Made by a program: the position numbers and the translations under genes. DNA of 64,000 bases from Neocallimastix lanati (nom. inval.) (lineage: Eukaryota; Neocallimastigomycota; Neocallimastigomycetes; Neocallimastigales; Neocallimastigaceae): positions 314,501 to 378,500 of the forward strand of contig JACVTC010000065.1 of NCBI GenBank assembly GCA_016946835.1. Direction: 5' to 3'. Every line of letters starts with the position of its first letter. Position 1 is the stretch's first letter. The notes under the pieces are model-generated. The model was not told where the DNA came from, made no database searches, and saw only the letters and a list, made by a program, of their open reading frames with translations. Shown here piece by piece: positions 12,120 through 22,847 of this stretch.

Positions 12120-12262
12120 CCTAATTAATTATTAATAATAATTTTTATTATATTTGATATTAATAAAAAATTTTAATAAGAATATTTAATAATAATTTTT
12201 ATTGTAATATTAATAAGGGTATTTAATAGGAAATACAAGGTATTTAGTGACACCCCGTATCA
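12120..12262 (-). mobile_element. LTR fragment, family 1 (terminal part only)
   Basis: Carries two to three monomers of the array TTTAATAATAATTTTTATTATATTTGATATTAATAAAAGA (shortened here) and the conserved end GGAAATACAAGG...CACCCCGTATCA. The same end closes the LTR copies finishing at 21960, 41644, 50072, 52934 and 63671. In sense orientation (minus strand) this is the LTR start, TGATACGGGGTGTC. The rest of this copy is missing. Confidence 0.75.
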
Positions 12263-12669
12263 ATTTCTGGTCCATTACATCGAATTTCTAGTTTGTTTAG
12301 AGGTAAATATACTAATATTCCAAATAATACTCAGCAATTTATTATTATTAAAATATTTAATTTCTCTCTTATTTATTATTTTATTTAATCCACTCTTTAT
12401 TTATTATAAAATTTTAAATCTCAATTTCTCTTGATCACAATTTCCCTAAATTGAGATCTCACTAAATCTCGAAATTATTTTTATTTTCAGTTTAATTATT
12501 TAACCTCTTTTTTTAAATTAAATTATTTCTAATTTTTATATATATTAAAATTTTAAATATTAAATTTTTGTACAACTTTGTACTACATTTATAATTATTA
12601 ATATTTATTTACCACTATAAGGCTATGTTAATTTTATAAATTCCAATTGGTCTCGTACCAATTCTGTTA
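12263..12669. other. Non-coding spacer
   Basis: A/T-rich. It lies between the family-1 LTR fragment and the 12670 repeat and is absent from the parallel arrangement at 41644-41654. Nothing is recognised in it. Confidence 0.35.
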
Positions 12670-13501
12670 TGGTTCGGGTTTATTAGAAATATGTTTATTT
12701 AATTATTTATTTTTTTTGTTTTTGTTTGTTTACATTTTAATTATTGAAAAGCTTCACTTATACTTTTTGAAAAAAAAACTAAATATATAAAGCCTTTATA
12801 CATTTTATCATCATATTTAATAAAAATAATTTACTATTACTAATTACTTCAAATTTTATGTTAAATTAACTAATTCTTAATTATTTTATTTTAATAAATT
12901 TTGTTAATATAATTTTATATTATTTTTCATATACTAAAACTAAATTATTTAATATATACGAAAAGAAACAAACAAAATTTAAAAAGATTTTACAGAAAAT
13001 AGTTATTTTAATCAAGAATATTAATATAATATTATTATTTTATATAAAATAAATTTAAAAACTATAATATATTTAATATTTATTATTAATCAATTAAGAT
13101 TTGATTTTGTTTGTGAGGAATAAAAATATTTATAAATTAAATAATCAATAAAAAATAAAATAAATTACTAAAAAGAATACAATTTTAATATTGATACAAT
13201 ATAATAATAATATAATAATATATTTGAAAATAAAAATAAAATATTAATATTGATAATAAACACTTTAATAAAATAATCAAATTTAAGGTTATATTATAGA
13301 TATTGATATTAATAATAAAAATATGGAATTATTGATAATATTTTGGTAACCTTTTAATAAAAATATAAAAAAAAATTATATTTATAAAATATTTTAGTAT
13401 AAAAAATATAGTAAAGTAATATTAAGTAAAGAACAATATAATGGATTCTAAAGTAAGTTGAAATTCTAATTAATAATCCATTATATTTTCGTTCTTTACC
13501 A
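12670..13501 (+). mobile_element. LTR-like repeat unit F, copy 1
   Basis: About 830 bp, matched almost base for base by 41654-42480. It starts TGGTTCGGG (TGATTCGGG in the other copy) and ends TTCTTTACCA followed by AAAA. The TG...CA ends make it LTR-like, but only the right side carries AAAA, so the left border is less sure. Its last 75 bp form a long hairpin. Non-coding. Confidence 0.6.
13426..13499. repeat. Terminal hairpin of unit F
   Basis: Arms 13426-13447 and 13475-13499 are inverted repeats (GTAAAGAAC... and ...GTTCTTTAC) with three unpaired bases on one side. The second copy is at 42405-42478, and diverged relatives with the same GTAAAGAA/TTCTTTAC ends are at about 35624-35690 and 37126-37182. 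In a transcript it would fold as a stem of about 22 bp. Confidence 0.7.
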
Positions 13502-13505
13502 AAAA

Positions 13506-14024
13506 TAGTACGTGATATTTATAAAACATCAATATCAATATTCATTTTATTTTATATGGACTTTAACAGTAGGGAATAATTGACAAAATAATATATTCTA
13601 ATATAATATAGAATAATATACACAATAATAATATTCACTCTTTAATATTTATTTTATTTACTTTATTTATTTATTATCATTCATCAATAAAAATACATTA
13701 TTTATTATTCATCAATATAAAATAATTATTAACTAGTTAAAATATAATTAAATCATTCAATAAAATATAATTAATTACTAAAATCTCTTATATTATTAAT
13801 GTAAACTAAATATAAAACTATACTAAACTATACAAATAAACATACTTATGGGTTAAATTCTTAATAAAACTAAATTAATATTAATAAAAGAACCATTTTT
13901 TAAACTATTATTATTTACTTACTATATATATTATTACTAAATTATTATTAACCAATAAGATTTCATCAAATAATTCCTAACCTAAGTTTCACTAAATTAT
14001 GGCATTTATGGTGGTACCGTATTG
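13506..14024 (+). mobile_element. LTR family 2, solo copy with AAAA target duplication
   Basis: 519 bp, from TAGTACGTGATATTT (TGGTACG in the 42485 copy) to GGTGGTACCGTATTG. It is flanked by AAAA on both sides (13502-13505 and 14025-14028). Related copies are at 34641-35153, 42485-42951 and, inverted and truncated, 21965-22067. TGRTACG...CGTAYYR ends are shared with family 1. Non-coding. Confidence 0.7.
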
Positions 14025-14028
14025 AAAA

Positions 14029-14639
14029 TGATACGATATATTTTAAAATATTCGTATTTACAATAGTTTTGGGCGCTACATTGGGGAATTGTATTAAATT
14101 ATATATTCTAATAATAATATTATTTATTTTATTTAGTTATATAAAAATTTTTAATTTATGATATTTGTTATGTAATATTTTATTTATTTTATTTTATTTT
14201 TTTTTATCATACTAATTTACTATTAATAATTATAATTTAATTATAATATTTTACAATTAATTACTTAAATAACTAATTTTATTAAAACTAATAACTAAAC
14301 TACTATCCTAACTAATTAAAACATTTTTTTATATTAAATCAACTAGTACTAATTAACATATATAAATAATTTATTAACAATTTTTTTTTATAATAATATT
14401 TTTATATATTTTTTCATAATTATTATCTCTATATTAAATCATAATTATTATATTTTATATAAACATTAATATAAAAGTCTGTATTATAATAATTAAATTT
14501 TATACTATAATAATATTATTTTATATGATTTATAATTAATATAATTCACTATTTTTATATAATTTATTTTATAATAATATATTATAATATATATTACAAA
14601 CTTTATATGATTAATATAATTTAATAATAATTTTAAAAT
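14029..14639. other. Non-coding
   Basis: Begins TGATACGATAT directly after AAAA, which could be the start of a further LTR. A short G+C-richer segment, GGGCGCTACATTGGGG, lies at 14070-14086. Otherwise A/T-rich with no ORF. Confidence 0.35.
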
Positions 14640-15550
14640 AACCCAATTAATTTATTGTTAATAAGTTTAATTATTTCCTTTTTTAGAGCATCTGCTTGTA
14701 CTTTAGAGAGTCTATATGCTCTCTCAAGGAACTAAATTAATTCTATGAGGAAATAATTTAGAATTACCTAAATTATCTGTTTTAACAGCTAAAATATCTG
14801 TGTATGATAAAAATAAAATTTTAATTGTATCTCTAATAGATGAAGGTACTTCAGATAATATGTCGTGTACAAGAGAAATTTTATTATCATTTTGCAGAGA
14901 TTTTAAATCGACAAAAGATGAATTATCATCGGAAGTTAATAAAAGAATAACTGGACAAATTTTTGAATCATTATTAAGAAATAACACGTTATTATCAATA
15001 GAGAATAAATCATTATTATTAAGAACTTCATCATTAGATAATTTTAAATTATCAAAATCACTAATATTTATATTAGAAATATCATTACACAAAAAATTTG
15101 AACACGCGCAATAATTGACAATACCATCACAACGCGTAACATAATTTTCAGAATCATTTTTATTAATATTTAAATCATAAATATTAGAAAAATATACATT
15201 ATACATTAAATTAGAAAGTTCAATAAAATCACCATTACCATTTTTATGTAATAAAGTATCATCAACTAAATCTAACACGAATTTATTTTTCTTAAGCGTG
15301 TCAATACCAATTAACACGTCGAAAATATCATCTTTTTCTATTTTTCTGAAAGTCTTTGAAAGTGTAGCCGCCTATTTCAATTTCTAATTCGTATACATCC
15401 GAAGAAATATAATTATTAGAATAAGCCTGAAATATTCTTTCCGAAATAGTTCCAACGGCCGTTTTATTTATCTTATACTTCGAATGCAGCAGCAGTGATT
15501 AAATTAACACTTGCACAAGAGTCTAAGAATATTTCTGCGGAGGATCCTTC
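14640..15550 (-). pseudogene. Ty3/gypsy Pol fragment: retropepsin to start of RT
   Basis: Minus-strand remnants in three frames. 15550-15480 encodes EIFLDSCASVNLIT, a retropepsin active site with Cys where Gly is usual. After a frame break comes DVLIGIDTLKKNKFVLDL, the protease C-terminal part (ORF 14724-15317), then an acidic linker ending LGNSKLFPHRI. After a further break comes RAYRLSKVQADALKKEI, the first strand of RT, stopping at about 14640. The same order and motifs occur in the gypsy element at 51397-63671 (LDSCSS, VLIGVDALARMK, LGKSKLLSHKI, QRMYRV), so this is a decayed relative. The missing upstream part is across the solo LTR at 15551-16255. Confidence 0.75.
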
Positions 15551-16255
15551 TGTAAAAAGAAAACACCAAAATAGATTACAATAATAATAAGAATTTATTT
15601 TATTAAAATTTTTTATTAAAAATATTTTTTCTTAATATTATATATTTATTAATAGTTAATAACAATTACATCGAAAAAAAATGTGAAAAGTATCTTCCAT
15701 TTATACTTTTCTTAAATACATTGATAATATATTATTTTATTTAAATTACATATATATATATTTTAATATAAAACTATTCTAATGAATATTATTAAATAAT
15801 AAATTTATAAACTATAGCTAAATATAGAAAAGTATAGTTATTAATTAAACTAAATACTAAGTAATTTAAATTAAGTACATTTATTATCTATTTATTATTT
15901 TAATATTATAAGTAAAATCTTTATTTTTTTCAATTTAAAAACAATGTTAAAAGAGTCATGATTAAATTTCGAAACTTTAATTTTCACAAAATAAATTATT
16001 AATTTATTTTATTTTGTTTTAAACTTTAATCAATTCATTTAATTATAAAATAATAATTTTCTCATAATTAATTTTTTACGAAAATTGTTACATTAAAAAT
16101 TTGTCTTGTGGTTTAAGGAATATTATTCAAAAATTTAGTTCATATGATTTATTTACTTTATTTATTATTTTATAAATCAAAGAATAATTTACATTTTTGA
16201 ATTACACAAGAAAAATTTTAATTTAAAATGTGACTGGGATAATCACATCTTTACA
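15551..16255 (+). mobile_element. Solo LTR (family E) inserted in the gypsy protease
   Basis: 705 bp, from TGTAAAAAGA to TCTTTACA, so the ends are inverted repeats. It is flanked by the 5-bp direct repeat CCTTC (15546-15550 and 16256-16260). Removing it joins the coding stretches KVNGAIEG and SAEIFLDSC. Its first 60 bp resemble the start of the solo LTR at 40048-40799. I considered an intron, but the perfect duplication and the TG...CA ends favour an LTR. Confidence 0.85.
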
Positions 16256-17165
16256 CCTTCAATAGCACCATTTACTTTGATAACTTTATAGTCGCTTAAT
16301 AATGATAAAGTATATATTAATTCTTTGCTGGTACTTTTAATTAATTTTTGTTCTTTGTTAAACCCGGTACGAAATTTAGGGCATAAGTCCAATAAGTGTG
16401 CCAGTTTAAGCTTGACTTCTATATTGGCAACATCTTTAACCAGGTCATTTATATCATAATTATCAACCAAATTGATCATTTTAATATATTTCTCTAATTT
16501 TGACATCTTAGTATTACCTTCATTTTCATTTTCGTTAGTAGTTTTGAATATTATCTCTTTAATTCTATTTAATTTGTTAATTTTTTGAGTTTGAAATATT
16601 TGGTTGGTTTATTATGATATATCTAAATGTTCCAATTTTTCTGTGTTATTATTACTATTGTTATTAGTATTAATATTATCATTAATGTTATTACTATTAT
16701 TATTATTATTAATATTATTATTATTGATATTATTAGAATTGTTATTATTGTTAATATTATTATTATAATCATCAATATTAATATTATGATTATTATTATT
16801 ATAATTTAAATTATTTGGATCATCCTCTAAATTCATATTATCTTCATCTCGAATACTTCCATTATTATTAATTTCAATAATATCTGGATTTTCTCTAAAA
16901 TTAACTTTTTCTGTAGAAGAAAGATTTTCACCTTCAATTATTTTATTATTATTTAGTTCCTCATTATTATTACTATCATTATAATTATCATTATTATTAT
17001 TTATTTGTTTCATGGCTGGAGTGTGAATAGGAACTGGATTATCTTTGAGATGAAGCCTTTGGGCTTCTTTATAAGGCCCCTTATATTTTTCTTTATTTTG
17101 CTTGCCTTTTCTCTGAGCAGCAAAAACAACTTCATCCTTGAATTATTCATTGTTATCTCTTAAAT
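16256..17165 (-). pseudogene. Ty3/gypsy gag-to-protease linker, decayed
   Basis: Continues the fragment at 14640-15550 beyond the solo LTR. The first piece (16243-16506) has NDLVKDVANIEVKLKLAHLL..CPKFRTGF, parallel to GNKFANITIGQLLNINPKLRTEL in the gypsy element at 56585-58490. The ORF at 16612-17013 is an Asn-rich linker (133 aa, mostly N with S, D and I). Upstream of it, 17014-17165 encodes KYKGPYKEAQRLHLKDNPVP, matching KPYKKATKKSLKENPQPI at about 58300. Frames differ between pieces. No function remains. Confidence 0.7.
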
Positions 17166-17189
17166 AAACATTATTATTATTATTATAAT

Positions 17190-17448
17190 TGTTATTGTTA
17201 ATTACACTTTAGTTTTTATTTAAAAATATAGTTTTATTTATTTGTTTGTTTACTTTATTTATTTATTTTAAAGACCATTATTTTCAATTCATAAATGGTT
17301 AGTACATTTTATATACTCATTCATGTGATTATTCATTTGTTACACAATAGAATTACATTACATATATTTATGTAGTCTACATTAATTTATAATATTTAAT
17401 TACATATAGTTATATTATTTATTTAATTCATTTACTTATATAATAACA
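17190..17448 (-). mobile_element. 3' LTR of the third copia element
   Basis: In sense (minus) orientation the LTR begins TGTTATTATATAAG at 17448, right after the purine tract GAGGGGGGAG (17449-17458). The other end is placed near 17190 only because recognisable gypsy coding stops at about 17165, so that boundary is uncertain. Non-coding. Confidence 0.55.
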
Positions 17449-17458
17449 CTCCCCCCTC
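17449..17458 (-). other. Polypurine tract of the third copia element
   Basis: Minus-strand GAGGGGGGAG directly precedes TGTTATTATA. It overlaps the TGA stop of the RNase H frame (17457-17459), so coding runs right up to the plus-strand primer. Confidence 0.8.
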
Positions 17459-18770
17459 AAATTAGTTTTTTTTTTTTTAAAAAGAAAACTCGATTTGCGA
17501 ATTCTTTAATTTTTGGTCCATTAACAGATTTAGTTAAAATGTCAGCTAGCATATTCTTTGTTTCAATATATTTCAATTTAATAATGTTTTTAGATATATA
17601 GTCGTAGTTGAAATGATATTTAATTGAGATATCTTTTAACTTTGGATTTAAATCACCATTTTCCATAGATTTAATACTTGCAGTGTTATCTGAATAAATT
17701 GTAATTGGTCTTGAATATCTGAATAATTCATATAAAATATTTTTAATCCATAAAATCTTCTTAATACAAATTAAAGTACTAATGTATTCGGCTTCAGCAG
17801 TAGAAGTAGCAACTATTGATTGCTTCTTAGACATCCAGCATATTGAGTTATTTCCCATAAGAATAATATATCCTGAAGTAAATTTCCTGTCCTTAATGTC
17901 ACCGGCAAAGTCAGAATTTGAGTATCCTAAAATTTCTCCTGTTCCATTATAACTTAATTTATAATTTTTAGTACTATTTAAATATATCATAATGTTTTTA
18001 ACTTTTATCCAATCAGAGACTGTCGGACTTTCTGAATTCCTTGCTGCTTTGTTAACTGCAAAGGCTATATCCGGTCTTGTACACTTAGAAATATAAGCAT
18101 TACTATAGCACTTTTGTAAGTGGTTTTATCAAAGGCTTGTTTATTTTCAGAAATTTTATTATCTCCCATACATGGAGTACTGACTTTCTTTAAATTATTT
18201 ATATTAAATTTGTGTAAGATATTGTTTATAAAATGAATTTGAAATATTTGATAATTGAAATTATTGTTTTCAACTTTTATGCCTAAAATAAAGTCTATTG
18301 GTCCTGATTTTGATATTTTGAAATTGTTTTTAATTTTATTAGTAATGCATTTAATTTCTTTTATTTCTCCCGTAATTACCATATCGTCAACATAAAGCCC
18401 AATTAAGCATACCAGTTTATTGTTGACGATTCTTTTAAATAAACATTTTTCTGAGGTTAATTGTTTGAAACCTTGATTAATTAAGAAACTAGAAATGGTG
18501 ATATACCATTGTCTTCCGGATTGTTTCAAACCATATAATGCTTTGTTGAGCTTCCAGTATCCCCTCCCAAAGTTAGTATCTCCGGGTGGAATGGTAGTAT
18601 AAATATCCTTATCAATGTCAGAATTTAGATAAGTGGCTTTAATGTCTAATTGATGAATGGGCCAATGAAATTTTGCAGAAAGGGAGAAAATTAATTTTAA
18701 ACAATTGATGTTGAGTGTAGGAGAGAAAGTAAGTTCAAAGTCAATGCCATATTTTATTATTTGAATCAGA
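17457..18770 (-). pseudogene. Ty1/copia RT and RNase H, N-terminally deleted
   Basis: Two frames joined by one frameshift at about 18060. The upstream frame (18065 to about 18770) starts inside RT at YGIDFELTFSPT and carries motif A (HQLDIKATYLN), KALYGLKQSGRQW and YVDD in GLYVDDMVITG. The downstream frame (17457-17990) is RNase H with SNSDFAGD, MSKKQSIVATSTAEAEY and a complete end LADILTKSV. The part of RT before YGIDFE, usually containing WVYKxK and KARLVAKG, is missing: the Asn-rich linker joins YGIDFE directly. The stretch between the frames still reads as RT/RNase H connection. Confidence 0.8.
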
Positions 18771-19855
18771 AGAATTATTATTATGTAAATTTTTGTATAA
18801 ATTTAATCTGCTAAAAGTAAAATTTTTAATATTGAAATTTGGTATATTATTGGAGACGTTTTGATTATTATCAATAATTAAATTTTTAACATTTCTTCTT
18901 TTATTAAAAATGGACTTTTTGTTTGCATTTGGTTTATTTGAATTGTCTTTAATGTTTATTGTATTATTTTCATAAATATTATTATTATTATTATTATTTA
19001 AATTATTGTCCGAATTATTATTTTGATTATTATTTATTTGTATATTATCATTTGTATTTTGTAATATATTATTAGAATTATAATCACTTATATCAAATAA
19101 TTTATTAATTTAACATCTAAATTAGGTAAAAATTTATTATTATTTGTATTATTGTTTATATTGAAATTTTTATTAGTATTGTCTTTATTTTCATTATTTA
19201 ATTTATTATTAATTAAAAGATTTTCATTATTTGATTTTTCATAGTTAATTATTGAGTTTTTATCATTTAATATATTATTTTGTTGAAAAATTATTATTTA
19301 ATATATTGTTTGAAAAATTTTTGTTATTATTAAATGGGTTATTATTATTTAAGGTTTGATTAGAGTTCTGATTTATTAAATTTTTATCAATTAAGGTTTG
19401 ATTAGAATTTTGATTTATTGGATTATTATTAATTAAGGTTTGTTCAATTTTTGAATCAAAATTTGAAAAATTTTTATTAATAAAATTTTTTTCACGAAAA
19501 TTTTCATTTTTATTTTCATCGTTATTTGATTTTTCTTTTAAGTGTAGTGTTTTGTGTGTTAATATTGGTATTATTTTTATTAGAATTAGACTCGTTTAAA
19601 CTCTTCTTATTATCTATTTTCAAAGAGGTTTCAGAATGTATATTTATTTCTTCATCTTTATTATTAACATTGTCCTTAATATTAACGTCAGGATTATCAC
19701 TTGATTTATCAGAAATTAAAATAATTTTTTCATTATTTAAGTTAATTTCATTTTCATAATTTTCATAATTATTCTGAGTATAATTATCATTTAATTCTTG
19801 TTCATTACTATTCTTGTTTGTGAAATGAAAATCAAAATTAAGAAATTTTTTTTTT
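18771..19855 (-). pseudogene. Asn-rich linker of the third copia element
   Basis: Low-complexity coding remnants on the minus strand in at least two frames, rich in Asn with Asp, Glu, Lys and Ser. It corresponds to the linker between integrase and RT seen at 1-1000 (-) and about 9480-9990 (+). No domain is present. The trace ends at about 19855 with no integrase behind it, so the element is cut there. Confidence 0.5.
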
Positions 19856-20625
19856 CAAAATACAATTTTCTCATCTATTTATATTTTTTTTATCGATAGA
19901 AATGGTCAAGTCATTTCTTTAGAATATTTTAGAGTTACATGTTTGAATTGTATTTAAATTATTAATTCATAATCTATTCTATTATAATAAATAATTATTA
20001 TATATTATTAAATTCTAAACTATTTATTATTAATTGTATATTTTAAAAATAATTTTATTACTTTTACAGAACTATTAGTAATAGAGTTTTATTTAATTTT
20101 ATACTATTTTTAAATAAAAGTATTTTAAATTATTATCTATTATTAATATTATTATAAATAGAGTGTATTTTGGAAGGAAGTATTATTAATTTAAATGATA
20201 AGGATCATGGATTTAAGAAAAATATTTTTAAATCATTATTAATTATATTAATTTTTATTAATAATAAATAATCTGTATTAGTAATATTTGTAAAATAAAA
20301 TTTTCTTCAATAATAAAATATTGATAGAATAAATCATATTAATAAAACTAGATATTGATAATAATATTGATATTAATAATATAGTATTATTTTTAATAAT
20401 AAAGTATTGATAAAGAATTTATATTAATAATAATAAATTTAATATTAGTAATAATTTTGCAGTAATAGAACATAAGAAAGTTCTCCAAGTAAGGAAATAA
20501 ATAATTTAATTTTAGTGGTTAAGTTATTTTTATGAAAAATAATAAAATTAACATTATTTGTTCATTCCTTAACAAATTTAATAATAATTTTAAAATATTA
20601 CTATATTTTTTTTCATCTTGTATCA
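19856..20625. other. Non-coding
   Basis: A/T-rich, no gene. It ends in CTTGTATCA just before AAAA and the family-1 LTR, so its last bases may be the end of another LTR of the same type. Confidence 0.35.
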
Positions 20626-20629
20626 AAAA

Positions 20630-21960
20630 TGATACGAGCTGGGGTTGAAACACTAAGATATTCAAAACAAAAAAATAAATATTAATACACAAAATTGAAT
20701 TTGAAAACAAAAAAAATTAATTTTTAAAATAATCTTTATTTAAAATTAAAACTAAAATTATTTGTTCCCGTATTAAAAAGAAAGAAATTTATTATTCTTT
20801 TTATACTTTTTTTTTAATACATTTTATTTATCATTAATATATTTTTTATAAAAAAAACTATTATAACTATTTTATTTTAATTTTTAACTATTATTTTAAA
20901 TTGTTTTTTTAATAAAAATAACATTTATTAAATAAAAATTAATCTAGAGATTGTATCACGAAGGGCATTCCGGGAGTTAGCTTCTTCTTGATATTGTTTT
21001 CAGAGAGAGAATTATACAGAATTGATATTTTCTGTATTTTAGATCATTTTTTTATTGAAATGCTTCTGTATTTTAGTTCATTTTTATTTTAATAAAGATT
21101 TAATTTATTTTTGATTTTTATTTTATTATTAGTTTATTTCAAAGGTTTAGAAAATATTATACAAAATCTTATAATTCTGTATTTATATCTGTAAAGCTGT
21201 GCTTAACAATAAGAAACAAGAATTTAAATTAATAACCTAATAAAATAAATCTTATTATTAAACACACAAATCTTTGAATCAAAAGGTTGGTGTTAAATAA
21301 TAATTTATTAATTATTAATTTTTTAATAAAAACACGATTTATAAATTTACATGAAATTTTTTGAGATATTGATATTTTTTTCAATTAAATAAATTAATTA
21401 AATTTTTATGAATTAAATTTTTATAATTTAAACCAATCAAATAATTTTAAACTAAAATATTTTATAATAAATAAATAAAAATAATAAAAATTTTTAAGGT
21501 AAATGTTCGGATTCTAACTCGCGAACTTAGCTATAAATTATAAGTATTAAACACTAAAATATATTATTTATTTCTGTGATCCGTTACAATATCAAATATT
21601 TATTGAAATAGGTTTTTATTATACTTAATATAAAAATAAGAATTAGTAATGATTTAAATTATATATAATTTTTAATAGGAATATTTAGTAAAAATTTTTA
21701 TTATATTTAATGTTAATAAAAGAAATTAATAAAAATATTTAATAATAATTTTTATTATATTTGATATTAATAAAAGAATATTTAATAATAATATTTATTA
21801 TATTTAATATTAATAAAAGAAATTTATAAGAATATTTAATAATTTTTATTATATTTAATATTAATAAAAGATTTTAATAATAAGATTTAATAATTTTTAT
21901 TATATTATTATTAAGAGTATTTAATAGGAAATACAAGGTATTTAGTTACACCCCGTATCA
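20630..21960 (-). mobile_element. Solo LTR, family 1, with a nested LTR
   Basis: Plus-strand ends are TGATACGAGCTGGGGTTG and CACCCCGTATCA. The 4-bp repeat AAAA flanks both sides (20626-20629 and 21961-21964). The core around 20953-20990 (CACGAAGGGCATTCCGGG) is the most conserved and G+C-richest part of the family. Sense is minus, judged from the complete element at 51397-63671 with the same LTRs. A second LTR is nested at 21190-21588. The tandem array at 21640-21920 is short here. As at its left edge, the right edge abuts another TGATAC sequence. Confidence 0.85.
21190..21588 (-). mobile_element. Solo LTR nested inside the family-1 LTR
   Basis: 399 bp, from TGTAAAGCTG to CCGTTACA, flanked by the 5-bp repeat ATATC (21185-21189 and 21589-21593). 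It is absent from the other family-1 copies, which run straight from CTGTATTTTA to TATCAAATATTT. On the minus strand it starts TGTAACGGATC, like the chromovirus LTR (TGTAACGAATC). It has a degenerate tRNA-like core at a comparable place: B-box-like AGTTAGAATCC (21509-21519) and A-box-like TTAGTGTTTAATA (21545-21557). Confidence 0.8.
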
Positions 21961-21964
21961 AAAA

Positions 21965-22067
21965 TGATACAGCACCACCATAAATACCATAATTTAGTGA
22001 AACTTAGGTTAGGAATTATTTGATGAAATCTTATTGGTTAATAATAATTTAGTAATAATATATATAG
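21965..22067 (-). mobile_element. LTR family 2 fragment, inverted
   Basis: Begins TGATACAGCACCACC and continues as the inverted end of family 2 (compare 35050-35153). It breaks off at about 22067, after some 100 bp. It directly follows AAAA and the end of the family-1 LTR. Confidence 0.8.
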
Positions 22068-22468
22068 TATTTTCTTCAAATTTTAGCTTGCCCGTTCTGT
22101 CCTATAGGGAAAAGGTTATAGCCAAGAAACCTGGTAGCTATTTTATTTCAAGAGTTACTATTGGAGTTTAAGCTACTTTTGCTATGTAGCACGGCTTTTT
22201 GATTCTGAAACCCAGGATTCACGGTAGATTACAATTTTAAATTAGTAACGATCTAATCTTCAGTATGTTCAGGGAGGATATTACTTTTTGTGATTCTTAT
22301 TATGAATCTCCTTTGAACAATATAATTGTATGTGAAAAAATTTTAAAATAAAACACTTATTATAAGTTGAATACACTTAAAGTTTATATTAAAGTTATTT
22401 TAATTGTTATTTTTATTATAATTATTTTATTAGAATATATTTATTTTATAATATAGATTTTATTATAT
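22068..22468. other. G+C-richer island of unknown nature, then A/T spacer
   Basis: 22080-22330 is clearly richer in G+C than its surroundings (for example GGGAAAAGGTTATAGCCAAG) and contains small inverted repeats such as GATTC...GAATC. No ORF of useful length, no tRNA fold and no match inside the window. 22331-22468 is plain A/T sequence ending in TATAT, the chromovirus target site. Confidence 0.4.
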
Positions 22469-22505
22469 TGTAACGAATCTTAAAAAAATTTAGAAATTAG
22501 AATGC

Positions 22506-22577
22506 TGGCATAGTGGTTAGTCACTATGACCTCAGCCTGAACCACTAGGGTTCGACTCACACCTTTACTAAAATTTT
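22506..22577 (+). promoter_or_regulatory. tRNA-like Pol III promoter (A and B boxes) inside the LTR
   Basis: A box TGGCATAGTGG (22506-22516) fits the consensus TRGCNNAGYGG. B box GGTTCGACTCA (22549-22559) fits GGTTCGANTCC at all but the last base. Their spacing (32 nt) is in the tRNA range, and TTTT (22574-22577) follows as a possible terminator. The arms do not pair well enough for a real tRNA. The 3' LTR holds an identical copy (28281-28291 and 28324-28334). TFIIIC binding or Pol III transcription is inferred. Confidence 0.65.
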
Positions 22578-22838
22578 ATATCATTTAAATTTTAAAGAAT
22601 TTTTATACTTCATTTCTGTATTTGTTTCTGTATTTGTTTCTGTATAAATTTCTATAAAAAAAATTAACAAAAGAAATTCTTAGAAATTAATAGAAACAAA
22701 TCAGATAGAAATTCTATTTTAATTTATCTTTTATCATTATTTCTTTTAGATTCTTTTTAACCGAAAATAATCAATTTTTATGAAACTTTTTAATGATTTT
22801 ATGGTTTTAAATTTTTATGGATTTAAATTTTGAAAAAC

Positions 22839-22847
22839 TATAAATAG
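22839..22847 (+). promoter_or_regulatory. TATA box of the chromovirus LTR
   Basis: TATAAATAG, 40-50 bp upstream of the A-run and of the candidate self-primer. Identical in the 3' LTR. Confidence 0.6.

Noticed and set aside
15551-16255. Spliceosomal intron in the gypsy protease (GT...AG visible)
   Set aside because: An exact CCTTC duplication and TGTAAA/TTTACA ends show a solo LTR. The GT/AG is incidental.
16612-17013. Asn-rich ORF as an independent host protein
   Set aside because: Flanking residues match the gag-protease linker of the 51397-63671 element on both sides.
22494-22577. A functional tRNA gene
   Set aside because: A and B boxes are good, but the T stem and acceptor stem do not pair and there is no clear anticodon arm. 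It is in both LTRs, so it is an LTR module.
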